A stretch of DNA of 25,902 nucleotides from Hyphomicrobiales bacterium (lineage in GTDB: Bacteria; Pseudomonadota; Alphaproteobacteria; Rhizobiales; Beijerinckiaceae), in the NCBI GenBank assembly GCA_947374125.1, contig CANCAR010000011.1:1-25902 (forward strand), read 5' to 3'. Each line of letters starts with the position of its first letter. The first letter of the stretch is position 1. Below the pieces are notes generated by a model. The model ran no database searches, was not told where the DNA came from, and saw only the letters and a program-made list of their open reading frames with translations. This document shows positions 7,260-14,536 of this stretch, piece after piece. A program made the position numbers and the translations under genes.

Positions 7260-7858
7260 TGAGCGACGGCGTTCCACCTAGGGCTTGGCAACGCATGTTA
7301 TCGGGCCGACGTTTGGATCTTCTTGATCCATTGCCAATGGATATCGAGATCGAAGACATCGCCCATGGATTGGCCCGCGTGGCCCGTTGGAACGGTCAGA
7401 CTCTTGGTCCTGCGGCTTTCTCGGTAGCTCAGCATTCCTTGCTGGTTGAGGCCATTTTTACGGCTACTGAACCAAATTATGATAGCAAATCCAGTCTGGC
7501 GGCTTTGCTGCATGATGCACCAGAATATGTCGTCGGTGATATGATTTCACCGTTCAAGGCAGTAATAGGCGGTGATTATAAAGCGGTGGAGCATCGGCTC
7601 CTTGACGCCATTCACCTGCGTTTTGGATTACCCAAGGAGCAGCCCGACGCGCTTTTAAATCGCATTAAGGCAGCTGATCATATAGCCGCCCATTTCGAGG
7701 CAACTGAGCTCGCAGGATTTAGCGAGGAGGAGGCGAAACGCTTATTCGGCCAGCCTCAAATTCATTTAGCGGCCTATGCAACCCTGTTGCATCCTTGGGG
7801 CGCTGATCTCGCTAAGTCGCGCTTTCTTGAACGATTTACCCAATTGGAGATACGCTGA
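7259..7858 (+). CDS. HD-domain hydrolase, YfbR-like (probable nucleotidase)
   Basis: About 199 residues. The HD metal-binding set is visible: His59 (AQHSLLVE), His85-Asp86 (ALLHDAPEYVVGDMISPFK) and an Asp in IKAADHIAAHFEATEL. This matches the YfbR/HDDC2-like group, whose best-known members are 5'-deoxynucleotidases; the substrate here is inferred. The frame opens at 7214 inside tag, but the ATG at 7259 is used in the TAATG overlap with the tag stop, and MSDGVPPRAWQRMLSGRRLD is the usual beginning. The stop (TGATG) overlaps the start of the phosphatase gene by 1 base. It belongs to a coupled set with the phosphatase and the NrtR-like regulator. Confidence 0.9.
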   Translation: MSDGVPPRAWQRMLSGRRLDLLDPLPMDIEIEDIAHGLARVARWNGQTLGPAAFSVAQHSLLVEAIFTATEPNYDSKSSLAALLHDAPEYVVGDMISPFKAVIGGDYKAVEHRLLDAIHLRFGLPKEQPDALLNRIKAADHIAAHFEATELAGFSEEEAKRLFGQPQIHLAAYATLLHPWGADLAKSRFLERFTQLEIR

Positions 7859-8370
7859 TGCCTTCGCTGCACATTTGCTCGCTTTCGCGGTTGCACGAAA
7901 CGGTTGAGAAAACCGGTGCACGACAGGTCATCACGTTGTTGACCGAGGCAGGCGGGGTTCCAAGTCCTGCCGGTATTTTGCCCGAGCGGCATTTAAAGCT
8001 CATCGCGAGCGATATAACGACGCCCATGGAGGGGCATATCTTACCGGGTGCCGAGCATGTGGAACGCCTCATCGCCTTTGTGAAGGCATGGGATCGGGAA
8101 CACCCTTTGGTGATTCATTGCTGGGCTGGCATTAGCCGTTCCACAGCGTCGGCCTATATTGCGGCAAGCGTTCTGAATCCGTCGCTTGATGAGGTTGATC
8201 TGGCAACCCGCTTGCGGGCTTCGTCGCCGTCGGCAACGCCCAATCCACGTCTTATTTCCTTGGCCGATGGCATGCTTGGGCGAAGCGGGCGGATGATTGC
8301 CGCCATTGCTGGCATTGGACGAGGTTCGGACGCCTTTGAGGGTGTACCCTTTTCTTTAGCGTACGACTAA
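7858..8370 (+). CDS. Tyrosine/dual-specificity phosphatase-like protein
   Basis: 170 residues. The signature VIHCWAGISRSTASAY contains C(X)5R with nucleophile Cys88 and Arg94 followed by Ser, as in cysteine-dependent phosphatases. Asp52 in SDITTP is a candidate general acid. The fold type is DSP-like. Substrates could be phosphoproteins, inositol phosphates or nucleotide-related phosphates; the sequence does not decide. It overlaps the HD hydrolase by 1 base and ends 6 bases before the NrtR-like gene, so all three are probably made together. No signal peptide is visible, so it should be cytoplasmic. Confidence 0.88.
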   Translation: MPSLHICSLSRLHETVEKTGARQVITLLTEAGGVPSPAGILPERHLKLIASDITTPMEGHILPGAEHVERLIAFVKAWDREHPLVIHCWAGISRSTASAYIAASVLNPSLDEVDLATRLRASSPSATPNPRLISLADGMLGRSGRMIAAIAGIGRGSDAFEGVPFSLAYD

Positions 8371-8376
8371 GCCACC

Positions 8377-9360
8377 ATGAATGAGCGCTTTCCCGAGACT
8401 CCCATTGAGATTGGACTTGCGGCAGCAATCGTCGCCGTTGAGGGCGATGCACCACAGATTTTGGTCGGCCACGCAGACGGCGACGATGATGGCTTGCCGT
8501 ATGGCAGCTTCGATCCACTGGCCCACCAAACGCTAGAGATTGCGTTGCGCGCTTTTGTAGCGGATCAGTCAGGCTTGTCTCTCGGCTATGTCGAGCAACT
8601 CTATACCTTTGCCGATCGCGGGCGGCACGATCGCCCGAATGATGGGGCGCCCCATGTCGTCTCGATTGGCTACCTTGCCCTCACCCGTGTTTCAGCAAAG
8701 GCAGAGGAACGCCCAAAGACGGCAGCTTTCCGGCCGTGGTATCGTTTCTTTCCTTGGGAAGATTGGCGAGGCGGAAGACCTGCTATTTTAGATCGCGATA
8801 TTCTACCCCGGTTAAATAATTGGGCTTCTGATCGTGCTGCTGAGAAGGCCGAGACGCGAGCGAGGCCATTGTCTCGACTAGAAAGGTTGCGTTTTTGCTT
8901 TGGCGCGGATGCCGGTTCTTGGGATGAAGAGAAAGTGCTCGACCGCTACGAATTGCTTTATGAAGCCGGTCTCGTGTTTGAAGCCGGGCGTGACGGGCGC
9001 ATAGGTTCCACCGGTCCTGAGACGGCACGACGTTTTGGCGAGCCGATGCGCCACGATCATCGCCGAATTTTGGCAACCGCCATGGGCCGATTGCGCGCTA
9101 AGCTAAAATACCGCCCGGTAGTGTTTGAGCTCATGCCCGCAAGTTTTACGCTGACCGCCTTACAAAGCACAGTAGAGGCGATTTCGGGTCGTCATCTACA
9201 TAAGCAAAATTTCCGACGACTGGTGGAGACAACGGCAATGGTAGAGCCGACAGGGAGCCAAACAACCACAAAGGGGAGGCCCGCAGCGCTCTTCCGGTTC
9301 CGAAGGGACGTGTTGCAAGAGAGGCCTGCACCGGGGTTGAGGCTTGGTAAGCGGGGGTAA
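8377..9360 (+). CDS. NrtR-like transcriptional regulator with degenerate Nudix domain
   Basis: 327 residues. The N-terminal half (about 10-150) has a Nudix fold, but the catalytic box has decayed. In the stretch 43-67, Gln51, Ala59, Phe60 and Asp63-Gln64 stand where the family has Glu, Arg, Glu and Glu-Glu. The C-terminal half (about 225-310) has the NrtR-type winged helix: MPASFTLTALQSTVEAISGR, then HLHKQNFRRLVE and GRPAALFRFRR. NrtR proteins repress NAD metabolism genes and sense ADP-ribose-like ligands with a non-hydrolysing Nudix domain, so this is probably an NAD-linked regulator. Its targets are not visible; no NAD biosynthesis gene is in the window. It is the last gene of the operon and is followed by a terminator. 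Confidence 0.85.
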   Translation: MNERFPETPIEIGLAAAIVAVEGDAPQILVGHADGDDDGLPYGSFDPLAHQTLEIALRAFVADQSGLSLGYVEQLYTFADRGRHDRPNDGAPHVVSIGYLALTRVSAKAEERPKTAAFRPWYRFFPWEDWRGGRPAILDRDILPRLNNWASDRAAEKAETRARPLSRLERLRFCFGADAGSWDEEKVLDRYELLYEAGLVFEAGRDGRIGSTGPETARRFGEPMRHDHRRILATAMGRLRAKLKYRPVVFELMPASFTLTALQSTVEAISGRHLHKQNFRRLVETTAMVEPTGSQTTTKGRPAALFRFRRDVLQERPAPGLRLGKRG

Positions 9361-9384
9361 TTGAATCGCTTATACCTATATAAA

Positions 9385-9420
9385 AGGCCTCTCCCGCTCG
9401 GGAAGAGGCCTAAACTTTTT
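9385..9420. terminator. Bidirectional Rho-independent terminator between the NrtR-like gene and ald
   Basis: AGGCCTCT and AGAGGCCT form an 8-bp stem, extended inside by CCC/GGG with one bulged A around a short loop. On the plus strand the hairpin is followed by a run of six Ts; on the minus strand it is followed by TTTTATATA. It lies 25 bases after the plus-strand gene and about 45 bases after the ald stop, so it can end both convergent transcripts. Confidence 0.88.
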
Positions 9421-9455
9421 TAAAGGTAAAATAGTCGAATCGACGAAGGATGCGT

Positions 9456-10574
9456 TTAAAGCCCCAACACGCTCTCGGCGCTCACGTAGCTTAAGCCTTG
9501 TACATCGGCGACGGCCTTATAGGTCAGCTTGCCATCATGGACATTGAGACCATTCCTCAAATGCTTATCGTCGATGAGGGCTTGTTTCCAGCCCTTATCG
9601 GCCAACGCGAGGGCGAATGGCAGTGTGCTGTTGTTTAGCGCAAAGGTGGAAGTGCGAGCGACAGCACCGGGCATGTTTGCGACACAATAATGGATGACGC
9701 CATCCACCACATAGGTTGGATCGGCATGGGTCGTTGCCTTTGATGTTTCGCAGCAGCCGCCTTGATCGATGGCGACGTCGACAATGACTGAACCCGGTTT
9801 CATGGTTTTAAGCATCGCACGGGTGATCAGCTTTGGCGCTTCGGCCCCGGGGATTAGCACGCATCCAATGACCATATCGGCGGTGGTGACGAGTTCGTTG
9901 ACCGCATTTCGGGTCGAAAACACCGTGCGAACAGCACCGTTGAATTGCGCCGAGATGCGGCGCAGCACATCGCCTGAACGGTCAACGACCGTAACATTTG
10001 CACCCATTCCAAGCGCAATGGTTGCCGCATGCGTTCCCGACACTCCACCCCCCAAGATAACCACATTGGCCGACGGAACGCCTGGGACGCCGCCCAGCAA
10101 CACGCCCATGCCGCCTTGCGCTTTTTCAAGGCAATGCGCCCCAACTTGCGGGGCAAGGCGGCCAGCTACTTCTGACATTGGGGTAAGCAAAGGAAGGCCA
10201 CCCGTCGCTGATGTCACGGTTTCATACGCAATGCAGGTGGCCCCCGAAGCAATAAGGTCTTTGGTCTGTTCGGGATCTGGCGCCAAATGGAGATAGGTAA
10301 AGAGAATCTGACCTTTTCGAAGTTGTTTGCGCTCGGCAGATTGTGGCTCCTTGACCTTCACAATCATGTCGGCTTTCGCGAAAATATCTCCGGCATTGCT
10401 CGAAATGTTTGCACCAGCAGCGACATAATCGGCATCGCTCGCACCTGCACCAAGTCCTGCGCCGGTTTCCACATCGACCTTATGGCCGTGATGGATCAGT
10501 TCGGTGACCGAGGACGGCACCAGACCAACACGAAACTCATTGTTCTTGATCTCTTTTGGAACGCCGATCAGCAT
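9456..10574 (-). CDS. ald: Alanine dehydrogenase
   Basis: NAD-dependent oxidative deamination of L-alanine to pyruvate and ammonia, or the reverse. 372 residues, the usual length. MLIGVPKEIKNNEFRVGLVP opens the protein with substrate-binding Arg15. The catalytic positions correspond to Lys75 (VKVKEPQ), His96 (YLHLAPD) and Asp270 (VDVAIDQGG). The NAD site GGGVSGTHAA is at about 175-184. A strong GGGAG lies 6 bases before the ATG. It diverges from an Lrp/AsnC regulator gene, the arrangement in which such regulators usually control ald in response to alanine. It is convergent with the NrtR operon and shares its terminator. Confidence 0.97.
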   Translation of the reverse strand: MLIGVPKEIKNNEFRVGLVPSSVTELIHHGHKVDVETGAGLGAGASDADYVAAGANISSNAGDIFAKADMIVKVKEPQSAERKQLRKGQILFTYLHLAPDPEQTKDLIASGATCIAYETVTSATGGLPLLTPMSEVAGRLAPQVGAHCLEKAQGGMGVLLGGVPGVPSANVVILGGGVSGTHAATIALGMGANVTVVDRSGDVLRRISAQFNGAVRTVFSTRNAVNELVTTADMVIGCVLIPGAEAPKLITRAMLKTMKPGSVIVDVAIDQGGCCETSKATTHADPTYVVDGVIHYCVANMPGAVARTSTFALNNSTLPFALALADKGWKQALIDDKHLRNGLNVHDGKLTYKAVADVQGLSYVSAESVLGL

Positions 10575-10659
10575 GGTTTTCTCCCTCGGTTTCTAATCAG
10601 GTTATCGTTTCACAATTCCGATGGCGCTGCTTGCGAAAAGCAGGCGTATCTGCCAATAA

Positions 10660-10676
10660 TATTCGAATAAATATTC
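10660..10676. promoter_or_regulatory. Overlapping palindromes in the ald / lrp-type intergenic region (candidate operator)
   Basis: Two interlocked palindromes lie in the A/T-rich 134-base divergent region: TATTCGAATA (10660-10669, perfect) and GAATA-AA-TATTC (10665-10676). Lrp/AsnC regulators bind A/T-rich imperfect palindromes, so this is the likely binding site for the adjacent regulator, controlling both ald and itself. It lies about 33 bases before the regulator start and 86 bases before the ald start. The symmetry is seen directly; the role is inferred. Confidence 0.5.
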
Positions 10677-10708
10677 ATTATTTAATATAAATACGGAATT
10701 AAATTCTT

Positions 10709-11170
10709 ATGATTGAACTTGATGCGCGGGATCGTTCGATTCTAAAATTGCTACAGGCGGATGCGGGCATCACAAATGCCGATCTCGCAGAACGGGTCAA
10801 TCTCTCTCAATCGGCCTGCCTAAGGCGCGTTAATATGCTCCATGAGCGCGGTCTGGTTCGCGGCACTGTGATGTTGCTCGATGAGAACGCGATTGGATTA
10901 TCCGGAACTGCTTTTGTTTTCGTGACGCTCGACCAACAGGGTCGGAACAGTTTGGACGCGTTTGAGACGGCCGTCAGCGAACATCCGGAGATTTTAGAAG
11001 CTTACCTTTTGGCAGGAACAGCGGACTATCTTCTTCGCGTCGTTTACGCCGATACGGCTGATTTCGAGCGCATTCACCGCAATATTGTTACGCGTTTACC
11101 CGGTGTTGTTCGCGTCCAATCAACCTTGGCACTCAGGATGGTCAAGAGAACAACGGCGCTCCCGGTTTGA
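10709..11170 (+). CDS. Lrp/AsnC family transcriptional regulator (probable ald regulator)
   Basis: 153 residues. An N-terminal helix-turn-helix (about 20-42, within ITNADLAERVNLSQSACLRR) is followed by a RAM/AsnC effector-binding domain (VTLDQQGRNSLDAFETAVSE, AYLLAGTADYLLRVVYAD). The start MIELDARDRSILKLLQADA is typical of the family. A GGAA lies about 10 bases before the ATG. Divergence from ald suggests an AldR-like activator responding to alanine or another amino acid. That link is inferred from arrangement and from the palindromes between the genes. Confidence 0.94.
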   Translation: MIELDARDRSILKLLQADAGITNADLAERVNLSQSACLRRVNMLHERGLVRGTVMLLDENAIGLSGTAFVFVTLDQQGRNSLDAFETAVSEHPEILEAYLLAGTADYLLRVVYADTADFERIHRNIVTRLPGVVRVQSTLALRMVKRTTALPV

Positions 11171-11235
11171 TGGCTTGCAAGGTAAGCGTGCATGTTCGAT
11201 ACATAGCGTGATTAAAGCACCAGAGAATCAGTCCA

Positions 11236-11487
11236 GTGACCCAGTCTGTTCCAGCCGATATTGTTGCGTTGCCGTTCGAGAAAGCACTCGCTGAATTGGA
11301 GACCATTGTCGGTCAACTTGAGAAGGGCGATGTACCGCTTGAGGACTCGATTGCGCTTTATGCCCGTGGTGATGCGTTGCGGGCTCAATGCGAGACATTG
11401 CTCAAAAAGGCCGAAGCGCGGATTGAGAAAATCGCCTTAGACGTGCAGGGCAAACCCATGAGCGCTCAGCCACTTGATGCCGAATAG
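11236..11487 (+). CDS. xseB: Exodeoxyribonuclease VII small subunit
   Basis: 83 residues, the usual size for XseB, the small helical subunit that forms exonuclease VII with XseA and degrades single-stranded DNA. The core PFEKALAELETIVGQLEKGD, then PLEDSIALYARG and LLKKAEARIEKI match the family closely. The start codon is GTG. No strong ribosome binding site is evident. xseA is not in the window. In related genomes xseB often lies near dxs and tlyA; here tlyA is close but a pirin gene occupies the position between. Confidence 0.95.
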   Translation: MTQSVPADIVALPFEKALAELETIVGQLEKGDVPLEDSIALYARGDALRAQCETLLKKAEARIEKIALDVQGKPMSAQPLDAE

Positions 11488-11571
11488 CATCCGCGCAATC
11501 CTTGTCTTGCATTGCGCCTATTGAAGTCCGGGACCTTCGGAGTGAAATACGTCTTAGCAAGGAGATTTCGG

Positions 11572-12486
11572 ATGGCTGCAACCGATCAAGACGACCCCAT
11601 ACCCGGTAATGCGTGGAGTTGCGACGCGATAGAGACCGTGATCGTCCCGCGCACTCGTGATCTCGGCGGATTTTCCGTGCGGCGTGCATTGCCATCCGCG
11701 TGCAAGCAAATGGTCGGGCCTTTCATCTTTTTTGATCAGATGGGGCCTGCCGAGTTTCTGTTAGGTCAAGGCTTAGATGTTAGGCCCCACCCGCATATTG
11801 GACTTTCGACCGTTACCTATCTTTTTAACGGTGAAATTATGCACCGCGATTCGATGGGCTTTGTTCAACCGATCCGGCCCGGTGCGGTCAATTTAATGAC
11901 CGCGGGACGCGGTATCGTCCATTCAGAGCGAACGGCCGTAGACGAGCGGAAAAAAGGACCGCGCCTTTTTGGGATCCAAACTTGGGCGGCTTTGCCTGCA
12001 ACGCATGAAGAATCCATGCCCGGTTTTTCTCATTTTAGCGAAGCTGATCTGCCACGGATTGAAGGGGAAGGTAAACGCGTCCGTTTAATTATGGGATCAC
12101 TGTATGGTGAGACGTCGCCCGTACCGTTTCCGTGGGACGTATTTTATGCCGAGGCGGTTTTGGCGCCGGGTGCCGTCCTTCCCCTTGATCCAACGCATGA
12201 TGAGCGGGCAGTCTACGTCGTATCGGGTGAGATTGATATTGCTGGGGATGTATTTGGTGGAGGCCAATTGCTTGTCTTCAAACCCGGCGACCGGATTTCT
12301 GTTTTAGCGATTTCGAACACTCGTCTGATGGTACTTGGCGGGGAGCCTATGGATGGGCCTCGCCATATTTGGTGGAATTTTGTTTCCTCTCGAAAAGATC
12401 GGATTGAACAGGCTAAGGCTGAGTGGCGGTCAGGTCGATTTGATACGGTGCCAGGAGAAGACGAATTTATTCCATTGCCCGAATAA
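11572..12486 (+). CDS. Pirin family protein
   Basis: About 304 residues with the two-cupin pirin fold. The N-terminal cupin carries the metal ligands His73 and His75 (RPHPHIGLSTVTYLFNGEI), His117 and Glu119 (GIVHSER), with nearly the same spacing as in known pirins. Bacterial pirins have been linked to quercetinase activity and to modulation of pyruvate or redox enzymes, but the role of this one is unknown. The frame opens at 11512, but the ATG at 11572 is preceded by AAGGAG at 7 bases and is the better start. The gene lies between xseB and tlyA on the same strand. Confidence 0.92.
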   Translation: MAATDQDDPIPGNAWSCDAIETVIVPRTRDLGGFSVRRALPSACKQMVGPFIFFDQMGPAEFLLGQGLDVRPHPHIGLSTVTYLFNGEIMHRDSMGFVQPIRPGAVNLMTAGRGIVHSERTAVDERKKGPRLFGIQTWAALPATHEESMPGFSHFSEADLPRIEGEGKRVRLIMGSLYGETSPVPFPWDVFYAEAVLAPGAVLPLDPTHDERAVYVVSGEIDIAGDVFGGGQLLVFKPGDRISVLAISNTRLMVLGGEPMDGPRHIWWNFVSSRKDRIEQAKAEWRSGRFDTVPGEDEFIPLPE

Positions 12487-12531
12487 TATGATCATTGGAC
12501 TTCGCTCCATAGACTTGCTTTAACGCGTCGC

Positions 12532-13266
12532 ATGACCAACCGGATACGCGCTGACCTCTTGCTGGTGGAACGAGGCTTTTATGAAAGCCGGGCACGCGCG
12601 CAGTCGGCCATTTCTGCCGGTCTCGTCTTGGTCGACGGCGTCGTTATCCAAAAGTCATCGTCGACAATTGCACCAAATGCCGAAATTATAGCGACCGCTG
12701 AACATCCATGGGTATCGCGCGGTGGCGTTAAGCTAGCTGCTGCGCTTGATGAATTCGGAATAGACCCAAGCGACCAATTCTGCCTCGACATTGGTGCCTC
12801 AACGGGCGGCTTTACCGACGTCTTGCTCCATCGCCAAGCAAGACATGTTGTTGCCGTTGATGTCGGCCATGACCAATTTCATAAGGGGCTGTCCGGTAAC
12901 CGAAGGGTGACGCTTATCGAAGGAACCGATGCGAGAACGTTACAATCTAGCAATTTTACCGAGTTACCCTCAATTCTAGTAGTCGATGTCAGTTTTATAT
13001 CTCTATCGCTTGTTCTACCACCTGTATTGGCTCTGGGACTATCGAAGGCGAAGCTTGTGGCGCTCATAAAACCGCAATTCGAGGTGGGGCGAGCTAATCT
13101 TAAAAAAGGTATCGTCAAGGATGAGATAGCACGCAACGAGACCATCAATCGTATTGAAAGGCAACTTACTGTGCTAGGCTGGCCTGTTCTCGGTGTTATG
13201 CCGTCGCCAATTGCCGGGGGCGATGGCAATATTGAATTTTTGATTGCAGCGGAGAAACGCGATTGA
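12532..13266 (+). CDS. tlyA: TlyA-family rRNA (cytidine-2'-O)-methyltransferase
   Basis: 244 residues. The N-terminal S4 RNA-binding domain is at about 5-60 (RADLLLVERGFYESRARAQS). A Rossmann methyltransferase domain follows with the SAM loop DIGASTGGFTDVLL (about 86-99). The K-D-K-E tetrad is visible at Lys67, Asp152, Lys180 and Glu235. TlyA methylates the 2'-OH of cytidines in 16S and/or 23S rRNA; older annotations call it hemolysin A. The stop overlaps the start of the next RNA methyltransferase by 4 bases (TTGA), so the two ribosomal RNA modification genes are coupled. Confidence 0.94.
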   Translation: MTNRIRADLLLVERGFYESRARAQSAISAGLVLVDGVVIQKSSSTIAPNAEIIATAEHPWVSRGGVKLAAALDEFGIDPSDQFCLDIGASTGGFTDVLLHRQARHVVAVDVGHDQFHKGLSGNRRVTLIEGTDARTLQSSNFTELPSILVVDVSFISLSLVLPPVLALGLSKAKLVALIKPQFEVGRANLKKGIVKDEIARNETINRIERQLTVLGWPVLGVMPSPIAGGDGNIEFLIAAEKRD

Positions 13267-14531
13267 CCCAATTGAGCCTCGAAATTACCCGATTTGGAGC
13301 AAAGGGCGATGGAATAGCCTCTGGACCGGATGGTCTAATCTATGTGCCGCGCGCCATTCCGGGTGATCGTGTGTTGGTCGATATGGCTTATGGCGAGCCA
13401 GAAATCATTGAGATCGAAAGGGCATCACCCAATCGGATAGCGCCAATTTGTGAATTATTTGGGACTTGTGGCGGTTGTTTAATCCAAGAAGCAGATGATG
13501 CCACGTATTTCAGTTGGAAACATGGATTGGTTGTTGAAGCTATGACCCCGCTTAAGGCGGCCGACCGGGTCAATCCCGTTCTGGATGGACATGGCGCGGG
13601 TCGCAGGCGAGTGACCTTTCACGCACGGCGAACGGAACGCGGTGTTGAAATTGGATTTATGAAAGCGCGCTCGCATGACCTTATTTCCGTCGACGCCTGT
13701 CCTTTGTTGACACCCGGGCTCGCGCGCGCGGCAGAAATTGCGCTACCTCTCGCTTCCCGACTGGCCTCATCGGGTAAGCCGCTTGATATCGCCGTAACGG
13801 AAACACTCGGCGGATTGGATGTCGATCTACGCGGCCATGGACCGGCTGGCGCGCAACTTCGCCGCTTATTGTCTTTGGATGCCGAGCATTTCGATCTAGC
13901 CCGTCTGTCGATGCATGGAGATGTCGTCGTCGAGCGTCGTAAGGCAGAATTGACGATTGGACACGCGCGCGTCGTTTTGCCACCCGGTGCCTTTCTTCAA
14001 GCGACACAGCTCGGCGAAGATGTGTTGGCCGATCTGGTGTTGAAGGCGCTTGGTAAGGCCAGCTTAGTTGCCGACCTCTTCGCAGGTATTGGAACTTTTG
14101 CTTTGCGGCTTGCAGGTTCACGTGCAGTCCATGCGGTCGAATCTAACGCGCCGGCGGTAGCTGCGCTGCAAAGGGCTATCCGTGAAACCCAAGGTTTGAG
14201 ACCTTTGACAGTCGAGACACGCGATCTTTTTCGTAGACCTCTCCTTGGTGCTGAACTTAACCGCTTCGATGCTGTTGTGCTCGATCCCCCGCGGGCCGGA
14301 GCGGAAGCGCAAATGCGTGAATTGGCTCTGTCACGTGTACCAATCGTGATTTCTGTATCGTGCCATCTCGGTACCTTCGCGCGTGATGCTGAACTTCTCA
14401 TCAGAGGTGGATACGAGCTAAATTCCGTTACACCAGTGGACCAGTTTCGTCATTCGTCGCATATTGAACTTGTCGGGGTTTTCGAACGGAAGATCGCTGG
14501 CCCGAAACGCCCGAGAAAGCTACTGGGATAA
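13263..14531 (+). CDS. RlmD/TrmA-class RNA (uracil-C5) methyltransferase
   Basis: 422 residues. An N-terminal TRAM-like RNA-binding segment is followed by an Fe-S type cysteine set: Cys63, Cys69 and Cys72 (CELFGTCGGC) plus Cys146. The methyltransferase domain has DLFAGIGTFALRL for SAM and VVLDPPRAG. The catalytic nucleophile is Cys367 in SVSCHLGTFARD. This makes it a uracil-5-methyltransferase of 23S rRNA (RlmD/RlmCD-like); the exact target base is not decided. The start is TTG, embedded in the tlyA stop. The alternative in-frame ATG codons lie too far inside the TRAM region to be convincing. Confidence 0.92.
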   Translation: MTQLSLEITRFGAKGDGIASGPDGLIYVPRAIPGDRVLVDMAYGEPEIIEIERASPNRIAPICELFGTCGGCLIQEADDATYFSWKHGLVVEAMTPLKAADRVNPVLDGHGAGRRRVTFHARRTERGVEIGFMKARSHDLISVDACPLLTPGLARAAEIALPLASRLASSGKPLDIAVTETLGGLDVDLRGHGPAGAQLRRLLSLDAEHFDLARLSMHGDVVVERRKAELTIGHARVVLPPGAFLQATQLGEDVLADLVLKALGKASLVADLFAGIGTFALRLAGSRAVHAVESNAPAVAALQRAIRETQGLRPLTVETRDLFRRPLLGAELNRFDAVVLDPPRAGAEAQMRELALSRVPIVISVSCHLGTFARDAELLIRGGYELNSVTPVDQFRHSSHIELVGVFERKIAGPKRPRKLLG

Positions 14532-14536
14532 GTTCA

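Noticed and set aside
13681..14121. 146-residue minus-strand ORF antisense to the rlmD-type gene
   Set aside because: It lies wholly inside a conserved methyltransferase gene, is rich in Arg as expected for a shadow frame, and has no domain.
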